Source: W0P28-013 sp963659365 (GTDB lineage Bacteria > Bacteroidota > Bacteroidia > Bacteroidales > Paludibacteraceae). Taken from it: a stretch of 64,000 nt of DNA. A model generated the notes under the pieces. It had not been told where the DNA came from and did no database searches. It saw only the letters and a list, made by a program, of their open reading frames with translations. Shown piece by piece: positions 51,119 through 60,058 of this stretch. A program made the position numbers and the translations under genes. Numbering within the stretch: position 1 is the stretch's first letter; each line of letters starts with the position of its first letter. The stretch spans positions 35,494 through 99,493 of the forward strand of contig CAVKTI010000001.1 in NCBI GenBank assembly GCA_963659365.1. The letters run 5' to 3'.

Positions 51119-51839
51119 CGCCAACAAACGCGATTCGATACAAGTGAAAGCCGATTTCACGCGCTACTATCTCGCTCCGAAAATCGATGATGGGCTGCGC
51201 AATTTCGACCAATCGCTGCTGAAAAGGCAGGAGAAAAAGCAGTTGCAAAAGATCGATTTCAGCCGTTCGGAGCCGATGCACCGTATGTTGTGGGCACTCG
51301 ATATTGTGGATTGGTTCGAGAAAAACAGCCACAACACAAGCCGTTGGAGCGTTGCCGAGCGCGATGCCGATTCGCAAGTATTGACGCACACTGCCACCTA
51401 TCGCCTGCCAGGCATATTCGACGCCACGCTGCGAACACACTTTTTTCTCGACAAAAGTCTGCACCTGATACGCCTTGCGCAAAGCGTCGATGTGAAAGCC
51501 GATATTCCGTTTGGCTACAAACTGAGCGAAGCGCAACTGGCTGCACTCAACTCGCTGATAGTGAGCAGCGAAGGCAATGCTTTTGAAAAATATCGTCTGA
51601 AAAAACTCGTTGGCCACATCGAGCGCAATGTGCTGTTTGTGCCGCAGGACGGCAAAATGGTCGTAAGCGAAAAGAACTGGTCGGGCGATGTGCACGCCAC
51701 CGACAAAAACGAGCGCGCCGTCAATTTCGACCAAAAGACGACGATCAATGTTCTGTCGGTCAAGACAACTGGCGTAACGCCCTACACACGCAAGCAACTC
51801 GCCACCAAAGCCAAGCGCACGCAGATTTTCGAGAACTAA
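50598..51839 (+). CDS. Exported carboxypeptidase-regulatory-like domain protein, unknown function
   Basis: A 413-residue protein with signal peptide MKHLLLTAYMLTVAVGCCA. Residues about 21-105 form a CarboxypepD_reg-like beta-sandwich (IAGYIVDSRRQPIAYASVYLQNKPQIGTMTDSVGHFVLQG) of the kind fused to TonB receptors, but there is no barrel after it. The C-terminal 300 residues (KKQLQKIDFSRSEPMHRMLWALDIVDWF, FFLDKSLHLIRLAQSVDVKADIPFGYKLS) resemble uncharacterised Bacteroidota exported proteins with an outer-membrane lipoprotein-sorting-like fold. It is intact because the duplication left its full second copy. It is followed by a shared terminator. Confidence 0.85.
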   Translation: MKHLLLTAYMLTVAVGCCAIDIAGYIVDSRRQPIAYASVYLQNKPQIGTMTDSVGHFVLQGCMRTDTTVVSFVGYEMYALPVERFWPNKTLRIALKDQPIMLDAVVVSAKGNRRQQRKAMKELLTQIGTQLQADFPDEARNYRVVSRISVYNEGQLAGFDEMVGNMVELPYLRNANKRDSIQVKADFTRYYLAPKIDDGLRNFDQSLLKRQEKKQLQKIDFSRSEPMHRMLWALDIVDWFEKNSHNTSRWSVAERDADSQVLTHTATYRLPGIFDATLRTHFFLDKSLHLIRLAQSVDVKADIPFGYKLSEAQLAALNSLIVSSEGNAFEKYRLKKLVGHIERNVLFVPQDGKMVVSEKNWSGDVHATDKNERAVNFDQKTTINVLSVKTTGVTPYTRKQLATKAKRTQIFEN

Positions 51840-51876
51840 AAAAACAGGCCGCAACGGTTGCGACCTGCTCTCTTTT
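51836..51876. terminator. Bidirectional terminator between the exported protein gene and gdhA
   Basis: The hairpin CAGGccGCAAC g GTTGCgaCCTG (51845-51867) has AAAAAAA on its left and CTCTCTTTTC on its right, serving both converging genes. Confidence 0.75.
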
Positions 51877-51890
51877 CGGTGTGTGTGAAC

Positions 51891-53225
51891 TCACACGATG
51901 CCTTGTGCCAACATCGCCTTTGCCACTTTGAGGAAGCCCGCCACATTCGCACCTTTCACATAGTTGATGTAGCCGTTTGGCTCGGTGCCGTGTTTCACGC
52001 ACTGCGCATGAATATCGGCCATGATTTGGTGCAGACGGCGATCGACCTCGTCGGCAGCCCAACTGATGTGCATGGCGTTTTGTGTCATCTCCAAGCCCGA
52101 TGTCGCCACGCCGCCAGCGTTCACCGCTTTGCCTGGCGCAAAGAGCATTTTGTGTTCGATGAATAGATCTATCGCCTCGGGGGTGCAGCCCATATTCGAC
52201 ACTTCGCCCACGCAAAGTACCTGATTTTCAATCAGTTTGCGCGCATCGTCGCCATTGAGTTCGTTTTGCGTAGCGCAAGGCAGCGCCACATCAACTTTCA
52301 CCTCCCACGGCTTGCGTCCAGCAACAAATTTTGCGCCGAAACGCTCGGCATACGGTGCTACCACATCGTTGCACGAGGCGCGCAGTTCGAGCATATAGTC
52401 GATTTTTTCGCCCGAAATGCCATTTTCGTCGTAGATGTAGCCATCGGGACCCGAAATAGTTACCACTTTTGCGCCTAATTGCGTGGCTTTGGTTACCGCG
52501 CCCCACGCCACATTGCCGAAGCCCGACACCGCCACGGTCTTGCCTTTGAGCGAATGTCCCGCCGTTTCGAGCATCTGATTGACAAAGTAGAGGGCGCCGA
52601 ATCCTGTTGCCTCGGGGCGTATGAGCGAGCCGCCAAATTCGAGTCCTTTACCCGTCAGCACGCCTGTATTTTCGCGTGCCAACTTTTTGTACATGCCGTA
52701 AAGATAGCCGATTTCGCGTGCACCCACGCCGATGTCGCCAGCAGGCACATCGGTATCGGGACCAATCTGCCGCCAGAGTTCGAGCATAAAGGCTTGGCAA
52801 AAACGCATCACTTCGGCATCGGATTTGCCTTTCGGGTTGAAATCGGAGCCGCCTTTGCCGCCGCCCATGGGCAGTGTGGTGAGCGCATTTTTGAAAGTCT
52901 GTTCGAAGCCGAGAAACTTCAGAATAGAGAGATTGACCGATGGGTGAAAACGCAGACCGCCTTTGTATGGGCCGATGGCGTTGTTGAACTGAATGCGGTA
53001 GCCGAGGTTGGTCTGCACCTCGCCGCGGTCGTCGGTCCACGCCACGCGAAACACATTGATGCGGTCGGGCTCGACCATGCGTTCGACGATTTTTGCCTTT
53101 TCGAACTCGGGGTGCCGCGCATAAACCTCCTCGATAGAGAGCAGCACCTCGCGCACCGCCTGCAAATACTCGCGTTCGCCCGGGTGTTTAGCCTCGAGCG
53201 CATTCATCAGATTTTGAACATCCAT
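51891..53225 (-). CDS. gdhA: Glutamate dehydrogenase (NADP-specific type)
   Basis: A 444-residue enzyme that interconverts 2-oxoglutarate plus ammonium and glutamate, probably the main ammonium-assimilation step. IGPYKGGLRFHPSVN precedes the catalytic-lysine motif PMGGGKGGSDFNPKGKSD (residues 119-136). The Rossmann domain has KTVAVSGFGNVAWGAVTKATQLGAKVVTISGPDG. Length and sequence fit the hexameric 444-450-residue NADP(H)-dependent class. A promoter-like TTTG (53310-53307), 20 bases, TAACATTG (53286-53279) lies upstream on the minus strand. Confidence 0.97.
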   Translation of the reverse strand: MDVQNLMNALEAKHPGEREYLQAVREVLLSIEEVYARHPEFEKAKIVERMVEPDRINVFRVAWTDDRGEVQTNLGYRIQFNNAIGPYKGGLRFHPSVNLSILKFLGFEQTFKNALTTLPMGGGKGGSDFNPKGKSDAEVMRFCQAFMLELWRQIGPDTDVPAGDIGVGAREIGYLYGMYKKLARENTGVLTGKGLEFGGSLIRPEATGFGALYFVNQMLETAGHSLKGKTVAVSGFGNVAWGAVTKATQLGAKVVTISGPDGYIYDENGISGEKIDYMLELRASCNDVVAPYAERFGAKFVAGRKPWEVKVDVALPCATQNELNGDDARKLIENQVLCVGEVSNMGCTPEAIDLFIEHKMLFAPGKAVNAGGVATSGLEMTQNAMHISWAADEVDRRLHQIMADIHAQCVKHGTEPNGYINYVKGANVAGFLKVAKAMLAQGIV

Positions 53226-53278
53226 AGTTATAACGATTTAAGGTTGTGTCAGTTTCGGTAGCCGCACAAACGGCGATA

Positions 53279-53310
53279 CAATGTTAGCGTTTTATTTCGA
53301 GACCGACAAA
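53279..53310 (-). promoter_or_regulatory. Candidate promoter of gdhA
   Basis: On the minus strand: TTTG at 53310-53307, a 20-base spacer, and TAACATTG at 53286-53279, one mismatch from TAnnTTTG. The ATG is 54 bp downstream. The rest of the 288-bp spacer is repeat-like and gene-free. Confidence 0.55.
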
Positions 53311-53513
53311 TTTTTTCGCAAAAATGTTCAAAATTGGTGATTTTCAGAGAGTTGGAGTCAATTTCAGGTTTCAGAATTTAAGAGTTTCAGAATTGTCGGT
53401 AACTGAAACGCCTCAATTTTCAAATTTTCAAATCTTCAAATAAAAAACTTTTTACTTTCAACTTTATAGACTTTCTCACTATTTTGTCTTTTGTCTTTAC
53501 TCTTTATTCTTGC

Positions 53514-55880
53514 CTATTTCAACTCCACCACGGTGATGCCTGCGCCGCCGAGTTGCACATGTTCGTCGTGGTAGGTGTCGACGGCGGGAGCGTTGTGCAG
53601 GTAGTCGCGTATGGCTTGTCGCAGCGCGCCCGTGCCTGTGCCGTGCAGTATGCGCACACGACCAGCGGCCAGCATTTCGGCATCGTCGATAAAGTAGATG
53701 ACGGCATTCAACGCCTCATCGACGCGCATACCACGCACATCGATTTCGGGCTTGAAACGGAGTTGCCGCGCGTGCATGGTGTCGGTCGTGTTCGACGCTG
53801 GGCGGTCGCTGCGCGTGGACTGGCTTGCGTTGCACGGTTCAAGTCGATCGAGGGCAACGGTCGATTTTATCTGACCAAAAGCAACGATGGCTGTTTTGTC
53901 GTTGATTTCCAGTACTTTACCAACAATTTCTTGTCCGACAATGCGCACGCTATCGCCGATGTGAAGCGGTTTTTGCACTGATTTTTTGTGCGGTTTTTCG
54001 GTGAGTTTCGCCTTGTGTTCGGCCAACTGTTGGCGCACCTTTTTTGTCTGCATTTTGTCGGCGTGCGTCTCTTTGATGGTGCGAATTGTCTGCTCGATTT
54101 TGGCGTTTGTTTCGGTCAAAATGTCGGCGGCTTCGGCTTTGGCTTGGCGCAACATCTCCTTGCGGCGACGCCCGATGTCGGCCATCGCCTCGTCGTACTG
54201 GCGTTTCAGCGCGTCGATTTGCTTCTCTTTGTCGTGAATTTGGCGGCGTTTGTTCGCCCAATAGCGTTTGTCGCGCGCCACATCTTGCAAATTTTTGTCG
54301 TAATCGATATGCGCAGCACCCACTTTTTGCGTTGCCGACTCGATTATTTCGTCGGGAAGGCCGATTTTTCGGGCTATTTCGATAGCAAACGAACTGCCCG
54401 GCTGACCGATTTGCAGCGCGAAAAGCGGCCGCATTTCGTGGCGGTCGTAGAGCATCGCGCCGTTGGCGATGCCATCGGTATCGGCGGCAAAATGTTTCAA
54501 ATTGGTATAGTGCGTGGTAATCAGCCCGAAAGTGCCGCTTGCATTGAATTTTTCGAGCATCGCTTCGGCCAGCGCACCGCCAATTTGCGGTTCGGTGCCT
54601 GTGCCAAACTCATCGACAAGCAGCAGCGAACGGCCGTTGCAGTGGCGCAAACACTGTTTCATATTCAGCAGGTGCGAACTGTAGGTCGATAGGTCGTTTT
54701 CGATGCTCTGTTCGTCGCCGATGTCGATAAAAATGCTCTCGAAAATGCCCGCTTCGCTCCGTTCGCCGATGGGGACGAGCAGACCGCATTGCAGCATATA
54801 TTGCAGCAACCCGACGGTTTTCAGGCAGACCGATTTGCCGCCAGCGTTTGGCCCCGAAATGAGCAGTATGCGCTGCTGTTTGGTCAAACGAATGTTGAGC
54901 GGCACAATGTTTTTGCCCTGTTTGGCGAGCGACAGTTCGAGCAGCGGGTGGCGTGCGTCGTACCAATCGATGTACGCATCGTTTTTCAGGTGCGGCTTGA
55001 TGGCATTTGTCTGTCGCGCCAGTTTGGCTTTGGCTTGCAGGGCATCGAGTCGTGCCAAAAAGTCCATCGCATCGAGCAAATCGGCATAAAATGGTCGCAC
55101 AAAATCGGTAAATCGTTGCAAAATGCGCAGAATTTCGCGCCGTTCATCGCCTTCGAGTTCGCGCAAGCGGTTGTTGGCTTCTACCACCGCACTCGGCTCG
55201 ATGTAAGCCGTTTTGCCCGTTGCCGATTCGTCGTGGACAATGCCGCCGATTTTGCGTTTGTTCATCGCCAACACAGGAATGACCAGCCGCCCATCGCGCA
55301 TGGTGGGAGCGGCCTCTTTCTCGACCAGTCCATCGGCTTGCGCTTGGCGCAAAATGGCGTGTAGTGTGCGCTGCACGCTGGTTTTTGCGCGCCGCATATC
55401 GTGCCGAATCTGTGCCAATTCGGGCGAAGCGTTCTCTTTGATGTCGCCAAATTTGTCGAGAATAGCGTCGATGGCGTGCAGAATATCGGGGAAACAGACG
55501 CAATCGTCGGCCATGCGGTGCAAGGTGGGAAACCGTTGCGCATCGGTTTTGCGCAGAAAATCGGCAACCTGCTGCAAATGCAGGCAGTTGTGGCGTATGC
55601 GGTCGATGTCGGTCAGTTCGAGGCAAGTGCCTTCGATGCACGTGTTGGCAAAAGCGTTGCGCAGGTCGGCCGTGTCGCCCAGTGGCAGCGCAACGCCATC
55701 GGCCAGCAACCGCGCCGCCTCGTCCACAGGAGCGAGCCGCCCGACGATAGTGTCGAAATCGGTCGAAAAGCCGATGCGGTCAATCTCCTCCTGCGCCAAA
55801 GTGCTGATACAGTGCCCTTTGAGCAGCGCACGTACCCTGTCGAACCCGATTTTTTCCTCTATGTCGTGCGGATAAAGCAT
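53514..55880 (-). CDS. mutS2: MutS2, Smr-domain ATPase
   Basis: A 788-residue MutS paralogue that lacks the mismatch-recognition domain. In other bacteria it suppresses recombination or rescues collided ribosomes. Walker A GPNAGGKS is at residues 343-350; LLLVDEFGTGTEPQIGGALAEAMLE is Walker B plus signature, and LITTHYTNLKHFA the switch. A long Lys/Glu/Gln coiled coil follows (about residues 520-640), then a KOW-like segment (IGDSVRIVGQEIVGKVLEI) and a C-terminal Smr nuclease domain (IDVRGMRVDEAL, ILHGTGTGALR). The start at 55880 (MLYPHDIEEKIGFD) is family-typical. A TACCTTTG box lies at 55906-55899 (minus). Confidence 0.95.
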   Translation of the reverse strand: MLYPHDIEEKIGFDRVRALLKGHCISTLAQEEIDRIGFSTDFDTIVGRLAPVDEAARLLADGVALPLGDTADLRNAFANTCIEGTCLELTDIDRIRHNCLHLQQVADFLRKTDAQRFPTLHRMADDCVCFPDILHAIDAILDKFGDIKENASPELAQIRHDMRRAKTSVQRTLHAILRQAQADGLVEKEAAPTMRDGRLVIPVLAMNKRKIGGIVHDESATGKTAYIEPSAVVEANNRLRELEGDERREILRILQRFTDFVRPFYADLLDAMDFLARLDALQAKAKLARQTNAIKPHLKNDAYIDWYDARHPLLELSLAKQGKNIVPLNIRLTKQQRILLISGPNAGGKSVCLKTVGLLQYMLQCGLLVPIGERSEAGIFESIFIDIGDEQSIENDLSTYSSHLLNMKQCLRHCNGRSLLLVDEFGTGTEPQIGGALAEAMLEKFNASGTFGLITTHYTNLKHFAADTDGIANGAMLYDRHEMRPLFALQIGQPGSSFAIEIARKIGLPDEIIESATQKVGAAHIDYDKNLQDVARDKRYWANKRRQIHDKEKQIDALKRQYDEAMADIGRRRKEMLRQAKAEAADILTETNAKIEQTIRTIKETHADKMQTKKVRQQLAEHKAKLTEKPHKKSVQKPLHIGDSVRIVGQEIVGKVLEINDKTAIVAFGQIKSTVALDRLEPCNASQSTRSDRPASNTTDTMHARQLRFKPEIDVRGMRVDEALNAVIYFIDDAEMLAAGRVRILHGTGTGALRQAIRDYLHNAPAVDTYHDEHVQLGGAGITVVELK

Positions 55881-55947
55881 ACACCATTTTTGTCTGTGCA
55901 AAGGTACGAAAATTAGTGCGAAAGTGTGAAAGTGCGAAAGTGAGAAA

Positions 55948-55976
55948 GTAGGGACGCGGCATGCCACATCCGAAAA
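55948..55976. repeat. Palindromic repeat family B, degenerate copy
   Basis: TAGGGACGCGGCATGCCACATCCGAA: the same frame as the other copies (AGGGACGC..TCCGA) with a changed centre. It follows a GTGAAAGTGCGAAAG octamer array (55917-55946) in the 495-bp gap upstream of mutS2. Confidence 0.45.
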
Positions 55977-56015
55977 GGTTATAGGTGAGAGGTTATAGTT
56001 TAGAGAATATAGATT

Positions 56016-56044
56016 GTAGAGCAGCCACACTGTGACGGCTCTAC
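56016..56044. repeat. Palindromic repeat family C, copy 1 (GTAGAGC..GCTCTAC)
   Basis: GTAGAGCAGCCACACTGTGACGGCTCTAC, an inverted repeat. The second copy is at 59840. Confidence 0.65.
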
Positions 56045-56062
56045 TGTTGTTATGATTTTTTA

Positions 56063-56175
56063 ACCACACCCCTGCCATTTGGCAGGTACTCCCCTTGAAA
56101 AGGGGAGAGGTAATGAACCAACTTGGGTGCGAGCCTGTCCCCTTTGTAAGGGGACGAGCGAAGCGGAGGGGTTAG
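56063..56175. repeat. Composite palindromic repeat family A, copy 4
   Basis: ACCCCTGCCATTTGGCAGG, CTCCCCTTGAAAAGGGGAG, a spacer, CCCCTTTGTAAGGGG, then CGAGCGAAGCGGAGGGGTTAG. It has the same orientation as copy 1. Confidence 0.7.
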
Positions 56176-56375
56176 AAAACCAAATCACCAAATAACCAAA
56201 TCTGCAAATCAACAAAAAAAACTGAAACAGCGCACAGCGCGAAAAACATAGAAACCTGCGCGGAGCGTGCAAATTTTAAGTTCAACTTTAATTTTGTGCA
56301 AAATTATCTGCCCTGATAAAAAAATTACCTTATTTTTTTTTTTGTGCAAATGAAAAAAAATGTAAATTTGTCGGC

Positions 56376-56780
56376 GTGAAACATTGTGCCTACATCGCAC
56401 TGTTTGTGCTGTCGTTGTTGGGTCTGTTCGGGGTTTGTGGCTGCTGTTCCGCTCCCGAATCGCCTGCAGATAGTGCTGCGCAATGGGCATCGGTTTCGTG
56501 CTACAGCGACGACTGCTACACGCAGGGCGGCAGTAGCGAGTTGCGCGGCAGTTCGGCGGTTTCGCCCAGCGTAAGCGCACCTACACTTTGGCACACAGGC
56601 AAGACTATCGACAGCCGTAGCCGCCGTTTCTTCATCAATCACAACGCCATCAGTTTCAAGGCGGGTCGCCTGTGGAGTTGCTGTCTGCCAGCGGTGCAGT
56701 GGCGGCCGTTCGGCTTGCTGCCTATGGCGGTAAAACACCATGCACAGTTTTTCATTCGTCTGTGCAAACTCACTATTTAG
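56376..56780 (+). CDS. Small exported Cys-containing hypothetical protein
   Basis: A 134-residue frame starting with GTG: MKHCAYIALFVLSLLGLFGVCGCC then SAPESPADS. This reads as a signal or lipoprotein leader with a CGCC end. The remainder has two further Cys pairs (VSCYSDDCY and WSCC) and the stretch SRRFFINHNAISFKAGRLW. No family was recognised. The upstream TAAATTTG box (56363-56370, with TTTG at 56341-56344) ends only 5 bases before the GTG, so the message would be leaderless or the true start lies further in. Coding status is plausible but unproven. Confidence 0.55.
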   Translation: MKHCAYIALFVLSLLGLFGVCGCCSAPESPADSAAQWASVSCYSDDCYTQGGSSELRGSSAVSPSVSAPTLWHTGKTIDSRSRRFFINHNAISFKAGRLWSCCLPAVQWRPFGLLPMAVKHHAQFFIRLCKLTI

Positions 56781-56880
56781 GGTAATTTTCGCATTTCGTT
56801 TCGCTTGCAGCGTGCGCAGTCGTGGTGCGCGTGTGTGAGCAACATTTTTCATTCACCCTAAATTAGTTTCAAAAACAACT

Positions 56881-57840
56881 ATGATTTACCTCATTTTTCT
56901 GATTTCGTTGGCCGCCATTGTGTGGGGAGCCAGCAGTTTGGTCGATGGTTCGGTGGCAATAGCGCGTCGTTACCGCATTTCCGACTTTGTGATAGGCGCA
57001 GTGATAGTGGGTATTGGTACTTCGATGCCCGAACTGACGGTGAGCGCGTACGGCGCATGGCATGGCAATGTCGATGTGGCGATTGGCAATGTGGTTGGCT
57101 CCAACATTTTCAATGTGTTGGCCATTTTGGGTCTGACGGCAGCACTGTGGCCTGTGGCGGTTACGCGCGACAATCTGCGGTTCGAACTGCCTGTGTGCGT
57201 GCTGGTTTCGGTGTTGGTGCTGTTGCTGGCGTTCAACTTTTTCGATGGCAGCGCAGTCTGCATCGGTCGCATCGATGGCTTGGTGCTGTTGGCGTTTTTT
57301 GTGGCGTACATCTACCTGTCGTTCTGGCGTGAGCGGCGCAATGGGCGTGCCTCGAGCGGCAGCGACGATAGCGACAGCACACCACAGCCAAAAATTGGTT
57401 GGGCGGTGCTGCGCATTGTGTGCGGTTTGGCGGCGTTGGTTGCTGGCAGCCACTTTTTTGTCGATTCGGCGGTGGAGATTGCTCGTGCATGGGGCGTCGA
57501 TGAGGCGTTCATCTCCATTACACTGATAGCCTGCGGCACATCGGTATCCGAACTGGCGGCTTCGTTGGCGGCAGCGTTCAAAAAGAACACGCAGTTGGCA
57601 ATGGGCAACATTGTCGGTTCAAACATCTTCAATATCTCGTTCATACTCGGTGTCAGTTCGCAAATTGCACCGCTGGCAGGCGGCGGCATCACGCTGGTCG
57701 ATTACATTGTGATGATAGCGGCGGCGGCCGTGCTGTTGCCCTTCGGCTTTTTGCGCCGCATACCGCGCTGGGGCGGCCTACTGATGGTCGCTGCCTATGT
57801 GATTTATACCATCTATCTAGTGCAAATGCAGCAAATTTAG
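56881..57840 (+). CDS. CaCA-family calcium/sodium antiporter (YrbG-like)
   Basis: A 319-residue inner-membrane cation exchanger with ten predicted helices in two inverted halves. The alpha-1 repeat reads GIGTSMPELTVSAYGAWHGNVDVAIGNVVGSNIFN. The alpha-2 repeat reads ACGTSVSELAASLAAAFKKNTQLAMGNIVGSNIFN. These hold the paired Glu residues for Ca2+ and Na+. In alpha-2 the usual Pro of GTSxPEL is Ser. The loop between halves (RERRNGRASSGSDDSD) is short and charged. It appears as a single gene: 100 bp after the small ORF and 250 bp before the Na/Pi gene. Confidence 0.94.
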   Translation: MIYLIFLISLAAIVWGASSLVDGSVAIARRYRISDFVIGAVIVGIGTSMPELTVSAYGAWHGNVDVAIGNVVGSNIFNVLAILGLTAALWPVAVTRDNLRFELPVCVLVSVLVLLLAFNFFDGSAVCIGRIDGLVLLAFFVAYIYLSFWRERRNGRASSGSDDSDSTPQPKIGWAVLRIVCGLAALVAGSHFFVDSAVEIARAWGVDEAFISITLIACGTSVSELAASLAAAFKKNTQLAMGNIVGSNIFNISFILGVSSQIAPLAGGGITLVDYIVMIAAAAVLLPFGFLRRIPRWGGLLMVAAYVIYTIYLVQMQQI

Positions 57841-57960
57841 TGTGAAAGTGCGAAAGTGCGAAAGTGGGAAAGTTTTTTATTTGAAAATTTGAAGATTTGA
57901 AGATTGCGCCGCTGTTGATTGCGAAAATTCATAATTCTAAATTCATAACTCTTAATTAAG

Positions 57961-57992
57961 CGAAGCCTTTCCCCCTTCGGGGGAAACAGGCT
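57961..57992. repeat. CCCCC/GGGGG hairpin repeat family D, copy 5
   Basis: CGAAGCCTTTCCCCCTTCGG, then GGGAAACAGGC. It sits in the spacer 57841-58090 between an octamer array and AAATTTGA heptamers. Confidence 0.6.
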
Positions 57993-58090
57993 ATAATCGA
58001 AAACTTAGAACCAGAAACATAGAAACCTGCGCACAGCGCAATCTGAAATTTGAAATTCTGAAATTTGAAATTTGAAATTCTGAAAAAACT

Positions 58091-59815
58091 ATGGAATTAA
58101 CATTGCAACTTTTGACTTTGCTCGGTGCTTTGGGCATGTTTTTGTACGGCATGAACCTGATGAGCACTGGTTTGCAAAAGGCCGCTGGTGAGCGTTTGCG
58201 CCACATTTTGGCCGCCATGACCTCGAACCGCGTGAAGAGCGTGGCGACGGGTTTGACGATTACCTCCATCATTCAGTCGTCGAGTGCGACCACGGTGATG
58301 GTAGTCGGTTTTGTGAACGCTGGGCTGCTGGCACTCGAACAAGCCATCGGCGTGATAATGGGCGCGAATATCGGCACCACGGTTACAGCGTGGCTCATCT
58401 CGCTGCTCGGTTTCAAAATGGACATCTCGGTGCTGGCGGTGCCGCTCATGGCCATCGGGTTTGTTATGAGCGTGTCGAAACGAGAACGCTACCGCAATAT
58501 CAGCGAGTTTATCATCGGTTTTTCGCTGCTGTTTTTGGGCTTATCGCTGATGAAAAATTCGGTACCCGACCTCGAACAGACACCCGAAGTGCTGTCGTTT
58601 ATCGGCCGTTGGACGGGCTACGGCTTTTGGTCGGTGCTGCTCTTTTTGGCGTTTGGCACTGTGCTGACACTCGTTTTGCAGTCGTCGAGCGCCACAATGG
58701 CACTCACGCTCATCATGTTGAGCCTCGGTTGGTTGCCGTTCGATATGGCGGCGGCCATGGTGCTTGGCGAAAATATCGGCACCACCATCACGGCAAATAT
58801 CGCAGCCGCCATGGCTAATGTGAACGCCAAACGCGCCGCCTTGGCGCACACGCTGTTCAATGTGTTTGGCGTGGTGTGGGCGTTGGCGCTGTTCCGCCCG
58901 TTTGTCAATTTTATCGGTCTGACTATCACTTGGTTAGGCTATCCAAATCCTGCCGAATTGCCCAGCGGAATGCTCAATCCTGCTTCGGACGAGGCCACAG
59001 CGGCACTCTACGGACTGTCGATGTTGCACACGCTGTTCAACACCTTCAATACCTTCATTCTGATTTGGTTTGTGCCGCAGATTGCCAAAATTGTAACGGC
59101 ACTCATCAAGAGCAAAGTGAATCCCGAAGATGAGATTTTCAAACTGAAATTTATCAGTGCTGGCGCAATGGATACCGCCGAATTGTCGGTGGTTCAGGCA
59201 TGGAAAGAGGTGGCGCATTTTGCGCAGATTTCGCGCAATGGCTTTGATTACGCCAAGTCGGCCATTCACGCTGCGACTGCCGACGAATTTGAAAAATATC
59301 GTCTGAAACTGGTGAAATACGAGGAGATTTCGGACCGCATCGAGTACGAAATTGCCTCATTTCTGAACGATATTCCGCAGGGCAGCGTGAGCGAACGCAC
59401 GCGCGAAGGCATGACGGCCGTTTACCGCATTATCGACGAATTGGAGAGTCTCGGCGATTCGGGCGAAGCCATCAGTCGGCTGTTGGCGCGGCGCAATGCC
59501 ATCGGGCATCGCTTCAGCGACAGCGAGTTGGCGGCCATCGACGAGATGACGGCACTGGTCGATGCGGCCTACGGCGTGATGATTGATAACCTGCAACGCG
59601 ACGAGAGCGCGCCCATCGATTTGGAGGACGCTGTGGCGTGCGAGGTGCGCATCAACGAGCGGCGCAACGCCCTGCGCGACGCTGCCATTCGCGACATCGA
59701 GCAGAAAGAGTCGTACCAAGCGAGCGTCTATTTCATGGACTTGATAGCCGAACTCGAACGCATGGGCGATTTCATCATCAACATCTCGCAAGCCGCCGCC
59801 AAAGTACGAGCATAA
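58091..59815 (+). CDS. Na+/phosphate symporter-family protein with PhoU-like tail
   Basis: A 574-residue protein. The N-terminal two thirds hold two Na_Pi repeats, with the family signature SIIQSSSATTVMVVGFVNAGLL and later TLVLQSSSATMALTLIMLS. GANIGTTVTAWL and GENIGTTITANIAA are the paired GxNIGTT motifs. The C-terminal ~200 residues (from about 370) are helical and PhoU-like (AWKEVAHFAQISRNGFDYAKSAIHAA, YQASVYFMDLIAELERMGDFIINIS). It likely imports or balances phosphate. The ATG at 58091 follows an AAATTTG heptamer array directly. Confidence 0.93.
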   Translation: MELTLQLLTLLGALGMFLYGMNLMSTGLQKAAGERLRHILAAMTSNRVKSVATGLTITSIIQSSSATTVMVVGFVNAGLLALEQAIGVIMGANIGTTVTAWLISLLGFKMDISVLAVPLMAIGFVMSVSKRERYRNISEFIIGFSLLFLGLSLMKNSVPDLEQTPEVLSFIGRWTGYGFWSVLLFLAFGTVLTLVLQSSSATMALTLIMLSLGWLPFDMAAAMVLGENIGTTITANIAAAMANVNAKRAALAHTLFNVFGVVWALALFRPFVNFIGLTITWLGYPNPAELPSGMLNPASDEATAALYGLSMLHTLFNTFNTFILIWFVPQIAKIVTALIKSKVNPEDEIFKLKFISAGAMDTAELSVVQAWKEVAHFAQISRNGFDYAKSAIHAATADEFEKYRLKLVKYEEISDRIEYEIASFLNDIPQGSVSERTREGMTAVYRIIDELESLGDSGEAISRLLARRNAIGHRFSDSELAAIDEMTALVDAAYGVMIDNLQRDESAPIDLEDAVACEVRINERRNALRDAAIRDIEQKESYQASVYFMDLIAELERMGDFIINISQAAAKVRA

Positions 59816-59839
59816 ACGAAGTTAGTCCAAAAGTAAATC

Positions 59840-59868
59840 GTAGAGCCGTCACACTGTGGCGGCTCTAC
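59840..59868. repeat. Palindromic repeat family C, copy 2
   Basis: GTAGAGCCGTCACACTGTGGCGGCTCTAC, an almost perfect inverted repeat 25 bp after the Na/Pi stop. It may double as a terminator-like hairpin, but no strong T-run follows. Confidence 0.7.
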
Positions 59869-59962
59869 GGTTTAATGAACAATTAAGAATGAATAATGAA
59901 AAATAACTTCTTAATTGTCTAGTTTTTCAATTATTTAACAATTTGAAAATTTATTGAAGCGT

Positions 59963-59988
59963 TCGGACGCACTCGGTGCGTCCCTACT
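59963..59988. repeat. Palindromic repeat family B, copy 6
   Basis: TCGGACGCACTCGGTGCGTCCCTAC, the same core as at 15475 and 41223. It lies in the 243-bp spacer 59816-60058, which has no gene. Confidence 0.65.
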
Positions 59989-60058
59989 TTATAGACTTTA
60001 CACTTTCACACTTTTATACTTTCTCACTATTTTACTCTTTATTTCTCGAAAGCGCTTA

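Noticed and set aside
59840..59868. Terminator after the Na/Pi symporter gene
   Set aside because: The hairpin is good but lacks a T-run, and the same sequence occurs at 56016 away from any gene end, so it is listed as a dispersed repeat.
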